64,000 bases of DNA, taken from contig NZ_SCTC01000003.1 of the NCBI RefSeq assembly GCF_004299445.1, positions 124,001 through 188,000 on the forward strand, read 5' to 3'. A program made the position numbers and the translations under genes. Positions 49,813 to 57,190 of this stretch are shown here, piece after piece. Below the pieces are notes generated by a model. That model was not told the DNA's origin. It worked only from the letters and a program-made list of their open reading frames with translations, and did not search any database. Position 1 is the first letter of the stretch, and the number at the start of each line of letters is the position of its first letter. This DNA comes from Phenylobacterium sp. (GTDB taxonomy: Bacteria > Pseudomonadota > Alphaproteobacteria > Caulobacterales > Caulobacteraceae).

Positions 49813-52083
49813 ATGAGACTTCAGCACACCGTATCGGCGATCGCCCTGCTGGCGGGTCTGGGCCTGGGCGCGCCCGCCATCGCCGCTGACGCGGACAACC
49901 AGCTCGAGGAGCTGATCGTCACCGCCCAGAAGCGCGAGGAGAACGTCCAGACCGCGCCGCTGGCGATCACGGCCATCTCGGGCGCCACGCTCGCCAAGGA
50001 CCGCGTGCTGACCCTGCAGGATCTGGCCAACACCATGACCGGCATCTCGTTCACCGCGAACTCGCCGCAGTCGTTCGAGATCAACATCCGCGGCGTCGTG
50101 AACACCCGCCTCAGCTCGCCCACGGCCGACCAGTCGGTCTCGACCTTCATGGACGACGTCTTCGTCAGCCGCGCGGGTAACCTGAACTCGGCGTTCTACG
50201 ACATCGCCCGCATCGAAGTGGTGCGCGGCCCCCAAGGCGTGCTGCTGGGCAAGAACGTGGCCGGCGGCGCGGTCAACATCATCAGCGCGGCGCCCAGCTT
50301 CGACGCCAGCGGGAAGGTCACCCTGACGCTCGGCAGCTATGACCTGCGCCAGACGCAAGGCTACGTGACCGGCAAGATCACCGACGGGCTGGCCGGCCGG
50401 ATCTCGTTCCAGACGATCAACCACGACGGCTTCTACAAGGACATCCTGCACAACACGCGGCTGGAGAACCTCGACTCCACGCAGGCCCGCGTGCAGTTGC
50501 TGTACCGCCCCGAGGGCTCGGACCTCAGCGCTCACCTGATCGTCGACTACGCCAAGGACAGCAACGACGGCATCCACCGCGTCGGCCTCAAGAGCCCCAC
50601 GCTGCCGGCCAGCTTCACGCCATGGTCGGGCACGCGCACGCTGATCGCGGCGCGGCGTCCGGGCGGCCTCAAGCAGGATGAGAGCCTGCCGATCTGGCCG
50701 CTGTTCCGGGGCGACACGGCCCCGACGCCGCAGCGCGCCGACCACGAGACCTACAGCATCATCGCCAAGGTCGAGAAGGACGTGGCCGAGAACGTCCGCT
50801 TCTCCAGCATCACCGGCTATCGCCACAACCACTCGTTCACGCTGTACGACCAGACGGGCCTGGGCCCGGCCAACGGCTTCAACGTGGCCGCCCCGCTGCT
50901 GTTCGCCGAGCCGGTGAACTTCATCGAGGGCATGAACCAGGTCTCGCAGGAAGTGCGGCTGGCCTCGACCAACGTCGACAGCCGCTTCGACTGGCTGGTC
51001 GGCGCCTACTACCAGAAGACCAATGTCCACCAGTACAACCGCTTCTGGGGTGAATCGACGGTCCTGCCGACGCTGTCGGGCGAGAGCCACTGGGACGACC
51101 ATGGCCACAATCGCGACCTCGCCGCCTTCGCGCAGGTGGGCTTCAAGATCTCCGACACGCTCAAGCTGGACGTCGGCGCCCGATACACCAAGGACAAGAA
51201 GTACGGCTTCCAGCGCGGCATCATCGTCGCCACCGGCGACAGGCTGAACCCCAACGACACCGCGCCGCTGACCCCGCTGACCACCAACTTCGCGACGGCC
51301 TACGGAGAGTCCTGGGACGAGCTGACCCCACAGGCCACCCTGCGCTGGACGCCCGACGACGCCAACATGGCCTATTTCACGCTGTCTAAGGGCTTCAAGG
51401 GCGGCGGCTTCCAGAACAACGCGTCCAACGCCTTCGCCGCGGCGAAGCCCTACGAGCCTGAAAGCGTCACCAACTACGAAGCCGGCTACAAGACCGAACT
51501 GTTCGACCGTCGCCTGCGCTGGAACACCGCGGTCTTCTACATGAAGTACAAGGACCTGCAGGTTCAGCAGACCCTGGCCTCGTGCCTCTGCAACGTCATC
51601 AGCAACGCGCCCGGCGCGACCATCAAGGGCGCCGAGACCGACGTTCAGATCGCGCCCACGCCCTGGCTGCGCGTCTGGGGCAGCGGCAGTTACGTCCACG
51701 CCGAGTACGACACCTTCGTCTTCGCGGGCGTCAATAACTCTGGCAACCGCATGCAGCGCACGCCGCGGTGGCAGGGCGTGATCGGCGCCGAGGTCACGAC
51801 CGACGTCGGCTCGTGGGAGGACGCGCTGTCGGCCCGCCTGAACTACCGCTACCAGGGCCGCATGCCCTGGGCGCCAGAGAACACCACCTGGGAAGACGCC
51901 TACGGCATTCTCGACGGCCGCGTGACCCTCACGCTGCCCAACCGCCCGTGGAGCGTCTCGGTCTACGCCAAGAACATCGGCGACACCGAATACCGGACCA
52001 ACATCATTCCCTTCTTCCAGGAAGAGATGTCATCGTTCGGCAATCCCCGGACGTACGGGATCGAACTCTCGGCGTCCTTCTAG
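49813..52083 (+). CDS. TonB-dependent outer-membrane receptor 2
   Basis: A 756-residue receptor. Signal peptide MRLQHTVSAIALLAGLGLGAPAIA, TonB-box LEELIVTAQKREENVQTAPL, plug domain with IEVVRGPQGVLLGKNVAGGA, and a beta-barrel ending TYGIELSASF. GGGGGAGA lies 7 bp before the ATG. It is flanked by LEH-like 2 (divergent) and two NTF2-fold genes downstream, so it is likely the import gate of the cluster's substrate. A long antisense open frame over it is a GC artefact. Resembles receptors for hydrophobic or aromatic compounds common in Caulobacterales and sphingomonads. Confidence 0.94.
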   Translation: MRLQHTVSAIALLAGLGLGAPAIAADADNQLEELIVTAQKREENVQTAPLAITAISGATLAKDRVLTLQDLANTMTGISFTANSPQSFEINIRGVVNTRLSSPTADQSVSTFMDDVFVSRAGNLNSAFYDIARIEVVRGPQGVLLGKNVAGGAVNIISAAPSFDASGKVTLTLGSYDLRQTQGYVTGKITDGLAGRISFQTINHDGFYKDILHNTRLENLDSTQARVQLLYRPEGSDLSAHLIVDYAKDSNDGIHRVGLKSPTLPASFTPWSGTRTLIAARRPGGLKQDESLPIWPLFRGDTAPTPQRADHETYSIIAKVEKDVAENVRFSSITGYRHNHSFTLYDQTGLGPANGFNVAAPLLFAEPVNFIEGMNQVSQEVRLASTNVDSRFDWLVGAYYQKTNVHQYNRFWGESTVLPTLSGESHWDDHGHNRDLAAFAQVGFKISDTLKLDVGARYTKDKKYGFQRGIIVATGDRLNPNDTAPLTPLTTNFATAYGESWDELTPQATLRWTPDDANMAYFTLSKGFKGGGFQNNASNAFAAAKPYEPESVTNYEAGYKTELFDRRLRWNTAVFYMKYKDLQVQQTLASCLCNVISNAPGATIKGAETDVQIAPTPWLRVWGSGSYVHAEYDTFVFAGVNNSGNRMQRTPRWQGVIGAEVTTDVGSWEDALSARLNYRYQGRMPWAPENTTWEDAYGILDGRVTLTLPNRPWSVSVYAKNIGDTEYRTNIIPFFQEEMSSFGNPRTYGIELSASF

Positions 52084-52143
52084 ACCACCTCTTCCAGCCG
52101 GGCGGCCGTCCGCCGCCCGGCGTCCTCTTTCCCAAGAGTTTGC

Positions 52144-52575
52144 ATGGGCCAGCGCATCGAGATCCTCCGCCGGCTGATCCAGGCCTGGCAGGCCAAGGAC
52201 ATCGAGAAGGTCCTGTCCTTTATGTCCGACGACATCGTCTGGCACTACGCCGTGGCCGTCATGCCGCCCGTTCGCGGCAAGGCCGCCGCCCGCAAGCTGC
52301 TGACGCGCTTCCAGGCCGACATGCATCGCATCGAGTGGCGGATCTTCGCCTACGCAGAGGCCGGCGACCGGCTGTTCGTCGAGGGCGTCGACGACTACCT
52401 CACGCCCGACGGCCATCGCGTCGCTACGCCCTATGCCGGCGTCCTCGACTTCCAGGGCGACCTGATCGTCGGCTGGCGCGACTACGTCGACCTCAGCGTC
52501 GCCGCCGAACAGAAGGCCGGCCAGCCCCTCAGCCGCCAGGTCCTCGACCTGCTCGACCGCCCGGTCGCCCCATGA
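52144..52575 (+). CDS. LEH/NTF2-fold protein 3
   Basis: A 143-residue single-domain NTF2-fold protein: ILRRLIQAWQAKDIEKVLSF, MSDDIVWHYAVAVMPPVRGK, RLFVEGVDDYLTPDGHRVAT and IVGWRDYVDLSVAAEQK. The positions matching the LEH Arg-x-Asp read Gly81-x-Asp83, with a second Asp116, so the activating Arg is lost while both acids remain. It follows TonB receptor 2 by 60 bp and is coupled to the next gene by ATGA. Function unknown. Confidence 0.85.
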   Translation: MGQRIEILRRLIQAWQAKDIEKVLSFMSDDIVWHYAVAVMPPVRGKAAARKLLTRFQADMHRIEWRIFAYAEAGDRLFVEGVDDYLTPDGHRVATPYAGVLDFQGDLIVGWRDYVDLSVAAEQKAGQPLSRQVLDLLDRPVAP

Positions 52576-53099
52576 CCGTCAACCGCCGAACCCTCGTGGC
52601 CGCCGCCGGCGCGCTGGCCGCCGGTCCCGCCCTCGCCCCGCCGGCCCTCGCCAAGGAGACCGCCATGCCGCGCCTCTATCCCGTGCTCGAGGCGATCATC
52701 GCCGCCTGGAAGACGCAGGACGTGGAAGGCGTGCTGGCCTGCGTCACCGACGACATCGTCTGGCGCAACTCGTCCGGCTACGCGCCCTCGATCAAAGGCA
52801 AGGCCGCCATGCGCGAGGCGCTCACCAGGATGAAGGCCGCGATCGCGCCGGGCAGCAACAAGTGGCGCATCTTCGACTACGCCGAGTCAGCCGACCGGCT
52901 GTTCATGGAGGGCGTCGACGAGTTCGACCTCGTCACCGGCCAGCATGTCGCCATCCCCTACGCCGGCAGCCTGCAGTTCCGCGGCCAGCTGGTCAGCGAG
53001 TGGCGCGAATACTTCGATGGCCGCATCAGCGCCGAGATGAAGGCCGGTGCGCCGATGACCGCCGAGGTCCGGGAGATGCTGGACCGGCCTACGAAGTAG
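52572..53099 (+). CDS. Exported LEH/NTF2-fold protein 4
   Basis: A 175-residue paralogue of the preceding gene with a Tat-like signal (NRRTLVAAAGALAAGPALAPPALA). The mature domain shows YPVLEAIIAAWKTQDVEGVL, CVTDDIVWRNSSGYAPSIKG, DRLFMEGVDEFDLVTGQHVA and VSEWREYFDGRISAEMKAGA. It has the same EGVD in place of ERVD. So the cluster has both an exported and a cytoplasmic form of this subtype, as for LEH-like 1 and 2. Repeat B starts 2 bp after its stop. Confidence 0.85.
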   Translation: MTVNRRTLVAAAGALAAGPALAPPALAKETAMPRLYPVLEAIIAAWKTQDVEGVLACVTDDIVWRNSSGYAPSIKGKAAMREALTRMKAAIAPGSNKWRIFDYAESADRLFMEGVDEFDLVTGQHVAIPYAGSLQFRGQLVSEWREYFDGRISAEMKAGAPMTAEVREMLDRPTK

Positions 53100-53101
53100 T
53101 T

Positions 53102-53300
53102 TTCCTTTCCCACGCAGTGGGAGAGGGGGACCGCACGCCGAGGCCGAAGGCCGTAGAGCGGGTGGTGGAGAGGGCGAGCCTCATCCACTGATCTAGCTGG
53201 CGCCCGATCGATCCGCCGAGCTTGAAGCCCGCCCTCTCCCCCATCGGCTCTCCGCTACGCTCGGCCGATGGTCCCCCTCTCCCACTGCGTGGGAAAGGAA
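53102..53300. repeat. Intergenic palindromic repeat B
   Basis: A 199 bp element with perfect 31 bp terminal inverted repeats (53102-53132 and 53270-53300; outer bases TTCCTTTCCCACGCAGTGGG). Internal segments include GGTGGTGGAGAGGGCGAGCC and GCCCGCCCTCTCCCCCATCG. It lies between convergent genes, 2 bp after one stop and 5 bp before the other, so it may act as a bidirectional terminator. Confidence 0.88.
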
Positions 53301-53305
53301 GAGGG

Positions 53306-54256
53306 TTATCGGGGCGGCGTCACGTTGAACGCCGTCACCTCTTCGTGGCACTGGTCGCAGGTCACCTTCGACACCAGCTCGTGGCCACAGGGACGGTGAT
53401 AGGTGATCAGCGGCGGGCCCTTGCCGTCGGCCAGCCAGCGGTCGCCCCAGCGGTTCAGCTCGGCGATCAGCGGGTAGAGGTCGCGCCCCTCGTCGGTCAG
53501 CCGATACTCCCAGCGATCCGGCCGCTGCTGGTACAACTCCTTGCGCAGGACGCCCAGGTCCACCAGCCGTGACAACCGGTCGGCCAGGATGTTGGGGGCC
53601 ACGCCCAACGCGTTCTGAAAGTCGTTGAACCGCCGGCGCCCCAGGAACGCCGAGGCGATCACATGGCTGGTCCAGCGGTCGCCCAGCACCTGGAAGGCGC
53701 GGTCCAGCATCGGGTTGCCCTGGTTCAGGCTGCCCGAGGGCACGATCGAGCGGCGTTGGACGCGCGGCGGCGGGGACGGATCAAGGCCCGCGCCGGGACC
53801 CTCCTCCACATAGACGTCTCTGGGGCTCACCAGTTCGCCGCAGCACCGGCACCGGAACTCGGGCGTGAACGCCTTGCCGCAGGTGTGGGTGAGGCGGTGG
53901 GCCGGGTTGGCCGGATCGTAGAACCACCGCTTCTCCCAGCGGACGATCATCAGCGCCAGGCTGTAGAGATCGAGCCCCATCTCGGTGAGGTGATACTCTT
54001 CGCGGACCGGCCGTTCCTGGTAGCGGACCTTCTCGAACACTCCGGCCTTCTGCAACCGGCGCAACCGGTCGATCAGCAGACTGCGGGCCAGACCGATGCT
54101 GCCCTGGAACTCGTCGAAGCGGCGCACGCGCTGGAACGCGAGATAGAGGATCATCAGCGTCCAGCGATCGCCCAGGATGTTGAGGGCGCGGGTGGCGGAA
54201 TTGGCCTGGACGAGCTGGGTCTGAGGCGGCGCTTCGGAAGTTGGGGGTTTGGCCAT
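53306..54256 (-). CDS. Tandem HxlR-family regulator 1 with zinc knuckles
   Basis: A 316-residue regulator with two HxlR-type winged-helix domains: one at about residues 18-115 (LNILGDRWTLMILYLAFQRV, FDEFQGSIGLARSLLIDRLR) and one at 185-280 (FQVLGDRWTSHVIASAFLGR, FNDFQNALGVAPNILADRLS). Each is followed by a Cys-rich knuckle (HTCGKAFTPEFRCRCCGELV; RPCGHELVSKVTCDQCHEEV). HxlR proteins usually have one domain and work as dimers; this one is a covalent pair. It is paralogous to the 62299 gene and is a prime candidate for binding the TTATGCAAG motif. Effector unknown. Confidence 0.9.
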   Translation of the reverse strand: MAKPPTSEAPPQTQLVQANSATRALNILGDRWTLMILYLAFQRVRRFDEFQGSIGLARSLLIDRLRRLQKAGVFEKVRYQERPVREEYHLTEMGLDLYSLALMIVRWEKRWFYDPANPAHRLTHTCGKAFTPEFRCRCCGELVSPRDVYVEEGPGAGLDPSPPPRVQRRSIVPSGSLNQGNPMLDRAFQVLGDRWTSHVIASAFLGRRRFNDFQNALGVAPNILADRLSRLVDLGVLRKELYQQRPDRWEYRLTDEGRDLYPLIAELNRWGDRWLADGKGPPLITYHRPCGHELVSKVTCDQCHEEVTAFNVTPPR

Positions 54257-54316
54257 GTCGCCTCGGACTACGCCTTGCGACCCTTCGAAGCTGGCCGCCG
54301 CCTTGTCAAGGCGCGC

Positions 54317-55240
54317 TCAGGTCGTACGGCCCGCGCGCTCGTAATCGGCCACCATCTCGTCCACGATGGCGCCGAGCGGCTCTATCGCCTTGACCTCGCC
54401 CGCGCCGTGGCCGGCCGACCACACGTCGCGCCAGCGCTTGGCGGCGTCTTCAGGGCGGCCCAGATTGATCTCGGCCTTGGCCTTGAGGCCCTCGGCGTCG
54501 TAGCCCGCGGCCAGCAGGCTGGCCTTCAGCCAGTTGGCCGGCATGCCTGTGAGCGCCGCGGAGGTGACGATGTCCTCGGCCGTGGCGTCGACCAGCATCT
54601 GTTTGTAGCCCGGCACGGCCAGGCTCTCCTCGCAGGCGATGAGACGGGTGCCGAGATAGGCCAGGTCGGCCCCCAGCACCTGGGCCGCGCGCACAGCCCG
54701 CCCCGAGCCGATGCCTCCGCCCAGAACCAGCGTGCCCTCAAACCACTCGCGGACCGCCGGCGCAAACGCGAACCCTGAGATCGGCCCCGTGTGGCCACCC
54801 GCGCCCGAGGCGACCAGGATCAGGCCGTCGACGCCCGTGGCGGCGGCCTTGTGGGCGAACGTCAGCGAATTGACGTCGGCAAAGACCAGTCCGCCATAGC
54901 CGTGAATCGCGTCGACCACCGTGGCGGGACTGCCCAGGGCGGTGATGACAATCGGCGGCCTGTGCTTCAGCACCAGCTCCAGCTCCTCCTCCCAGCGGGC
55001 GTACGAGCGGTGGACCATGATGTTCATCGCCCACGGCGGGGCGTCGGGCGGCAGGGTCGCATTGATGGTCGCCAGCCACTGGTCCAGTTCATCCAGCGAT
55101 CGCGCGTTGTTGCCCGGGAACGAGCCGATGATGCCGGCCTTGCAGGCCGACAGCACCATGTCGACGCCGCTGACCAGGAACATGGGCGCGGCGATGGCCG
55201 GGAGCCGCAGCCGCTCGGCGATGTGGGCGGGAAGCGACAT
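54317..55240 (-). CDS. Nitronate monooxygenase-family flavoprotein
   Basis: A 307-residue FMN-binding TIM-barrel protein of the NMO/2-nitropropane dioxygenase family: LPAIAAPMFLVSGVDMVLSA, GIIGSFPGNNARSLDELDQW, VDGLILVASGAGGHTGPISG, VLGGGIGSGRAVRAAQVLGA and YLGTRLIACEES. The GAGGHTG loop is the phosphate-binding and active-site His segment. In catabolic clusters such proteins often act as flavin-dependent reductases or desaturases, so nitronate oxidation is not certain. It is 11 bp downstream of the DUF1295 gene. Confidence 0.9.
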   Translation of the reverse strand: MSLPAHIAERLRLPAIAAPMFLVSGVDMVLSACKAGIIGSFPGNNARSLDELDQWLATINATLPPDAPPWAMNIMVHRSYARWEEELELVLKHRPPIVITALGSPATVVDAIHGYGGLVFADVNSLTFAHKAAATGVDGLILVASGAGGHTGPISGFAFAPAVREWFEGTLVLGGGIGSGRAVRAAQVLGADLAYLGTRLIACEESLAVPGYKQMLVDATAEDIVTSAALTGMPANWLKASLLAAGYDAEGLKAKAEINLGRPEDAAKRWRDVWSAGHGAGEVKAIEPLGAIVDEMVADYERAGRTT

Positions 55241-55251
55241 GGAGGCTCCGG

Positions 55252-56061
55252 TCAGGCGGCTTCAGGCGGCTTCGGCGGCCACGGGACGAAAGGCGACGTG
55301 CGGCGAACGTAGTCCTCGTAGTCCGGCTTGCGCCGCTTCATGCGGCCCTCGACCGTGGGCATGCCGCTCCAGCGGGTCAGCGTGTAGACGAGGTAGATCG
55401 GCCCGACCACGGCGAACAGCCCCAGTTGCGTCTCCGCCGCCACCAGCCACAGCCCCCACCAGACGCAGGAGTCACCGAAGTAGTTGGGGTGACGCGTATA
55501 GCGCCAGAGGCCCTTGTCCAGAACCTGGCCGGCGTTGGCGGGGTTCTTCTTGAAGCGGACCAGCTGCCAGTCGGCGAGAGACTCGAAGGCCAGGCCGAAC
55601 AGCGCCAGCACGACGCCGGCGATCCCCAGCGCGCCGAGTTCCGCCGGCTCGGGGGACACCTGGCCCAACTGGACGGGCAGGCAGACCAGCCACAGCAGCG
55701 GCATCTGCAGCATGAACACCAGCCGGAACGACGCGTAGCCATAGCCCCAGCCGCGCTCGGCCTTGGCCTTCTCCATCATCCGCGTGTAGCGGCCGTCCGG
55801 CCCATGATCGCGCCAGCGCCACAGCATGTATCCGCCAAGGCGCAGCGCCCAGGCGACGCAGATGCCGGTCAGGATCATCCGGCGTGACGTGCCGCCGCCA
55901 GTCTGCAGGAAGGTCGAGATCGCCACGACGCCCATGCCCAGGCCCCAGAGGCTGTCCACCGGCGTCACGTCCCTCTGGGCGACACAGATGGCCCAGGCCA
56001 GAACAAAGAGACCCAGGATCACCACCGCGTTGACCGCCAGGATCACCACGAAATCAGGCAC
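55252..56061 (-). CDS. DUF1295 membrane protein (steroid 5-alpha-reductase-like)
   Basis: A 269-residue integral membrane protein with about six to seven hydrophobic segments. The C-terminal signature LDKGLWRYTRHPNYFGDSCV and the end VEGRMKRRKPDYEDYVRRTS belong to the DUF1295/steroid 5-alpha-reductase-like group, which uses NADPH to reduce enone double bonds in its eukaryotic relatives. The GTG at 56061 follows GGGAGGG. It is followed by the NMO-like gene and diverges from an SDR, with regulon motif site 4 between. A role in double-bond reduction or isomerisation of the cluster's substrate is inference. Confidence 0.86.
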   Translation of the reverse strand: MPDFVVILAVNAVVILGLFVLAWAICVAQRDVTPVDSLWGLGMGVVAISTFLQTGGGTSRRMILTGICVAWALRLGGYMLWRWRDHGPDGRYTRMMEKAKAERGWGYGYASFRLVFMLQMPLLWLVCLPVQLGQVSPEPAELGALGIAGVVLALFGLAFESLADWQLVRFKKNPANAGQVLDKGLWRYTRHPNYFGDSCVWWGLWLVAAETQLGLFAVVGPIYLVYTLTRWSGMPTVEGRMKRRKPDYEDYVRRTSPFVPWPPKPPEAA

Positions 56062-56110
56062 GCGCGGCCCTCCCTTTCCCACCCTCGGAACGCGGGGCGG
56101 TTTGACAGTC

Positions 56111-56127
56111 TTTCTATGCAAGTTAAG
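56111..56127. promoter_or_regulatory. Regulon motif, site 4
   Basis: TTTCTATGCAAGTTAAG, in the 102 bp between the DUF1295 gene and the SDR at 56164, 37 bp before the latter. Core TATGCAAGT is conserved. Confidence 0.6.
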
Positions 56128-56163
56128 GTCGCGCCACAACGCGAAAAACCCGGAGATGATGGC

Positions 56164-56988
56164 ATGAGCAGCTACGGCGGCAAGGTGGTGCTCGTGACCG
56201 GGGCGGCGGGCGACATCGGGGCGGCCGCGGCGGCCGCCTTCGCCCGCGACGGCGCGGACGTGGTGGTCACCGACCGCCGGGCTGATGCGCTTGAGGCTGT
56301 GGCCGCCGCCCTGCGCGAAGCCGGCGGCCAGGTTCTGGCGCATGCCTGCGACCAGTCGGATCCCGCCGCGGTCGAGGGGCTGTTCGCCGCCATCAAGGAT
56401 CGGTTCGGCCGCCTGGACGCCGCCTTCCTGAACGCCGGCTACGGTCGCTATGGCCCGCTGATCGACATTCCCTTCGACCAGTGGCGCAAGCACGTGGACG
56501 TCAACCTCAACGGCGGCTTCCTGATGGCCCAGGGGGCCGCGCGGGCCATGCGCGACGCGGGGCGCGGGGGCGCGATCCTGTTCACGGCGTCGACCGCGGC
56601 GACCCACATCTGCGACCTGCTGGGCGCCTATGCCTCCTCGAAGGCCGGGGTGCGGATGCTGGCCAAGTCGCTGGCATCCGAGCTGGGCGTCTGGCGCATC
56701 CGGGTGAACCTGGTGCTTCCCGGCGTGATCGAGACGGCGATGACCCAGTCGCTGATCGACGACCCCGCCGTCCGCGCCGACGCGATTACGAACACACCGG
56801 TGGGCCGGCTGGGCAAGCCCGAGGACATCGCCAGGCTGGCCGTGTTCCTGTGCGGCGACGAAGCCGGCTATGTCACGGGCGCCGAGATCCTGGCCGACGG
56901 CGGCCAGACCCTGCATGGCTATCCCCGCTGGTTCAGCGCCGACTACGCGAAGACCGGCGCCGAGTGGACCCCGCATACCCAGCGCTGA
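56164..56988 (+). CDS. Short-chain dehydrogenase
   Basis: A 274-residue SDR: VTGAAGDIGAAAAAAFARDG, VVTDRRADAL, FLNAGYGRYGPLIDIPF, LFTASTAA and catalytic YASSKAGV. The C-terminal end (GYPRWFSADYAKTGAEWTPH) extends past the usual family end. The ATG at 56164 follows GGAG; a start at 56116 would overlap the regulatory motif. It stands alone between DUF1295 (divergent) and repeat C. Substrate unknown. Confidence 0.9.
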   Translation: MSSYGGKVVLVTGAAGDIGAAAAAAFARDGADVVVTDRRADALEAVAAALREAGGQVLAHACDQSDPAAVEGLFAAIKDRFGRLDAAFLNAGYGRYGPLIDIPFDQWRKHVDVNLNGGFLMAQGAARAMRDAGRGGAILFTASTAATHICDLLGAYASSKAGVRMLAKSLASELGVWRIRVNLVLPGVIETAMTQSLIDDPAVRADAITNTPVGRLGKPEDIARLAVFLCGDEAGYVTGAEILADGGQTLHGYPRWFSADYAKTGAEWTPHTQR

Positions 56989-56993
56989 GCCCC

Positions 56994-57181
56994 TTCCTTA
57001 TCCCACGCAGTGGGAGAGGGGGACCGCACGCCGAGCCGCAGGCGAAGAGCGGGCGGTGGAGAGGGCGAGCCTCATACACAGAGCCAAGAATACCCGGTCC
57101 GACCACAGAGCCTGCGGCCTGCCCTCTCCACCATCGGCTCTTCGGCCGATGGTCCCCCTCTCCCACTTCGTGGGAAAGGAA
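56994..57181. repeat. Intergenic palindromic repeat C
   Basis: A 188 bp element very similar to repeat B. Terminal arms at 56994-57025 (TTCCTTATCCCACGCAGTGG start) and 57151-57181 are inverted copies with a single-base indel and one mismatch. The inner part shares GGTGGAGAGGGCGAGCCTCA with B. It separates two convergent genes by filling the gap almost completely. Confidence 0.87.
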
Positions 57182-57190
57182 GGCGTTGAG

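Noticed and set aside
49507..51699. 730-codon minus-strand open frame over TonB receptor 2
   Set aside because: Antisense to a receptor with clear signal peptide, plug and barrel; composition is typical of a third-position GC shadow.
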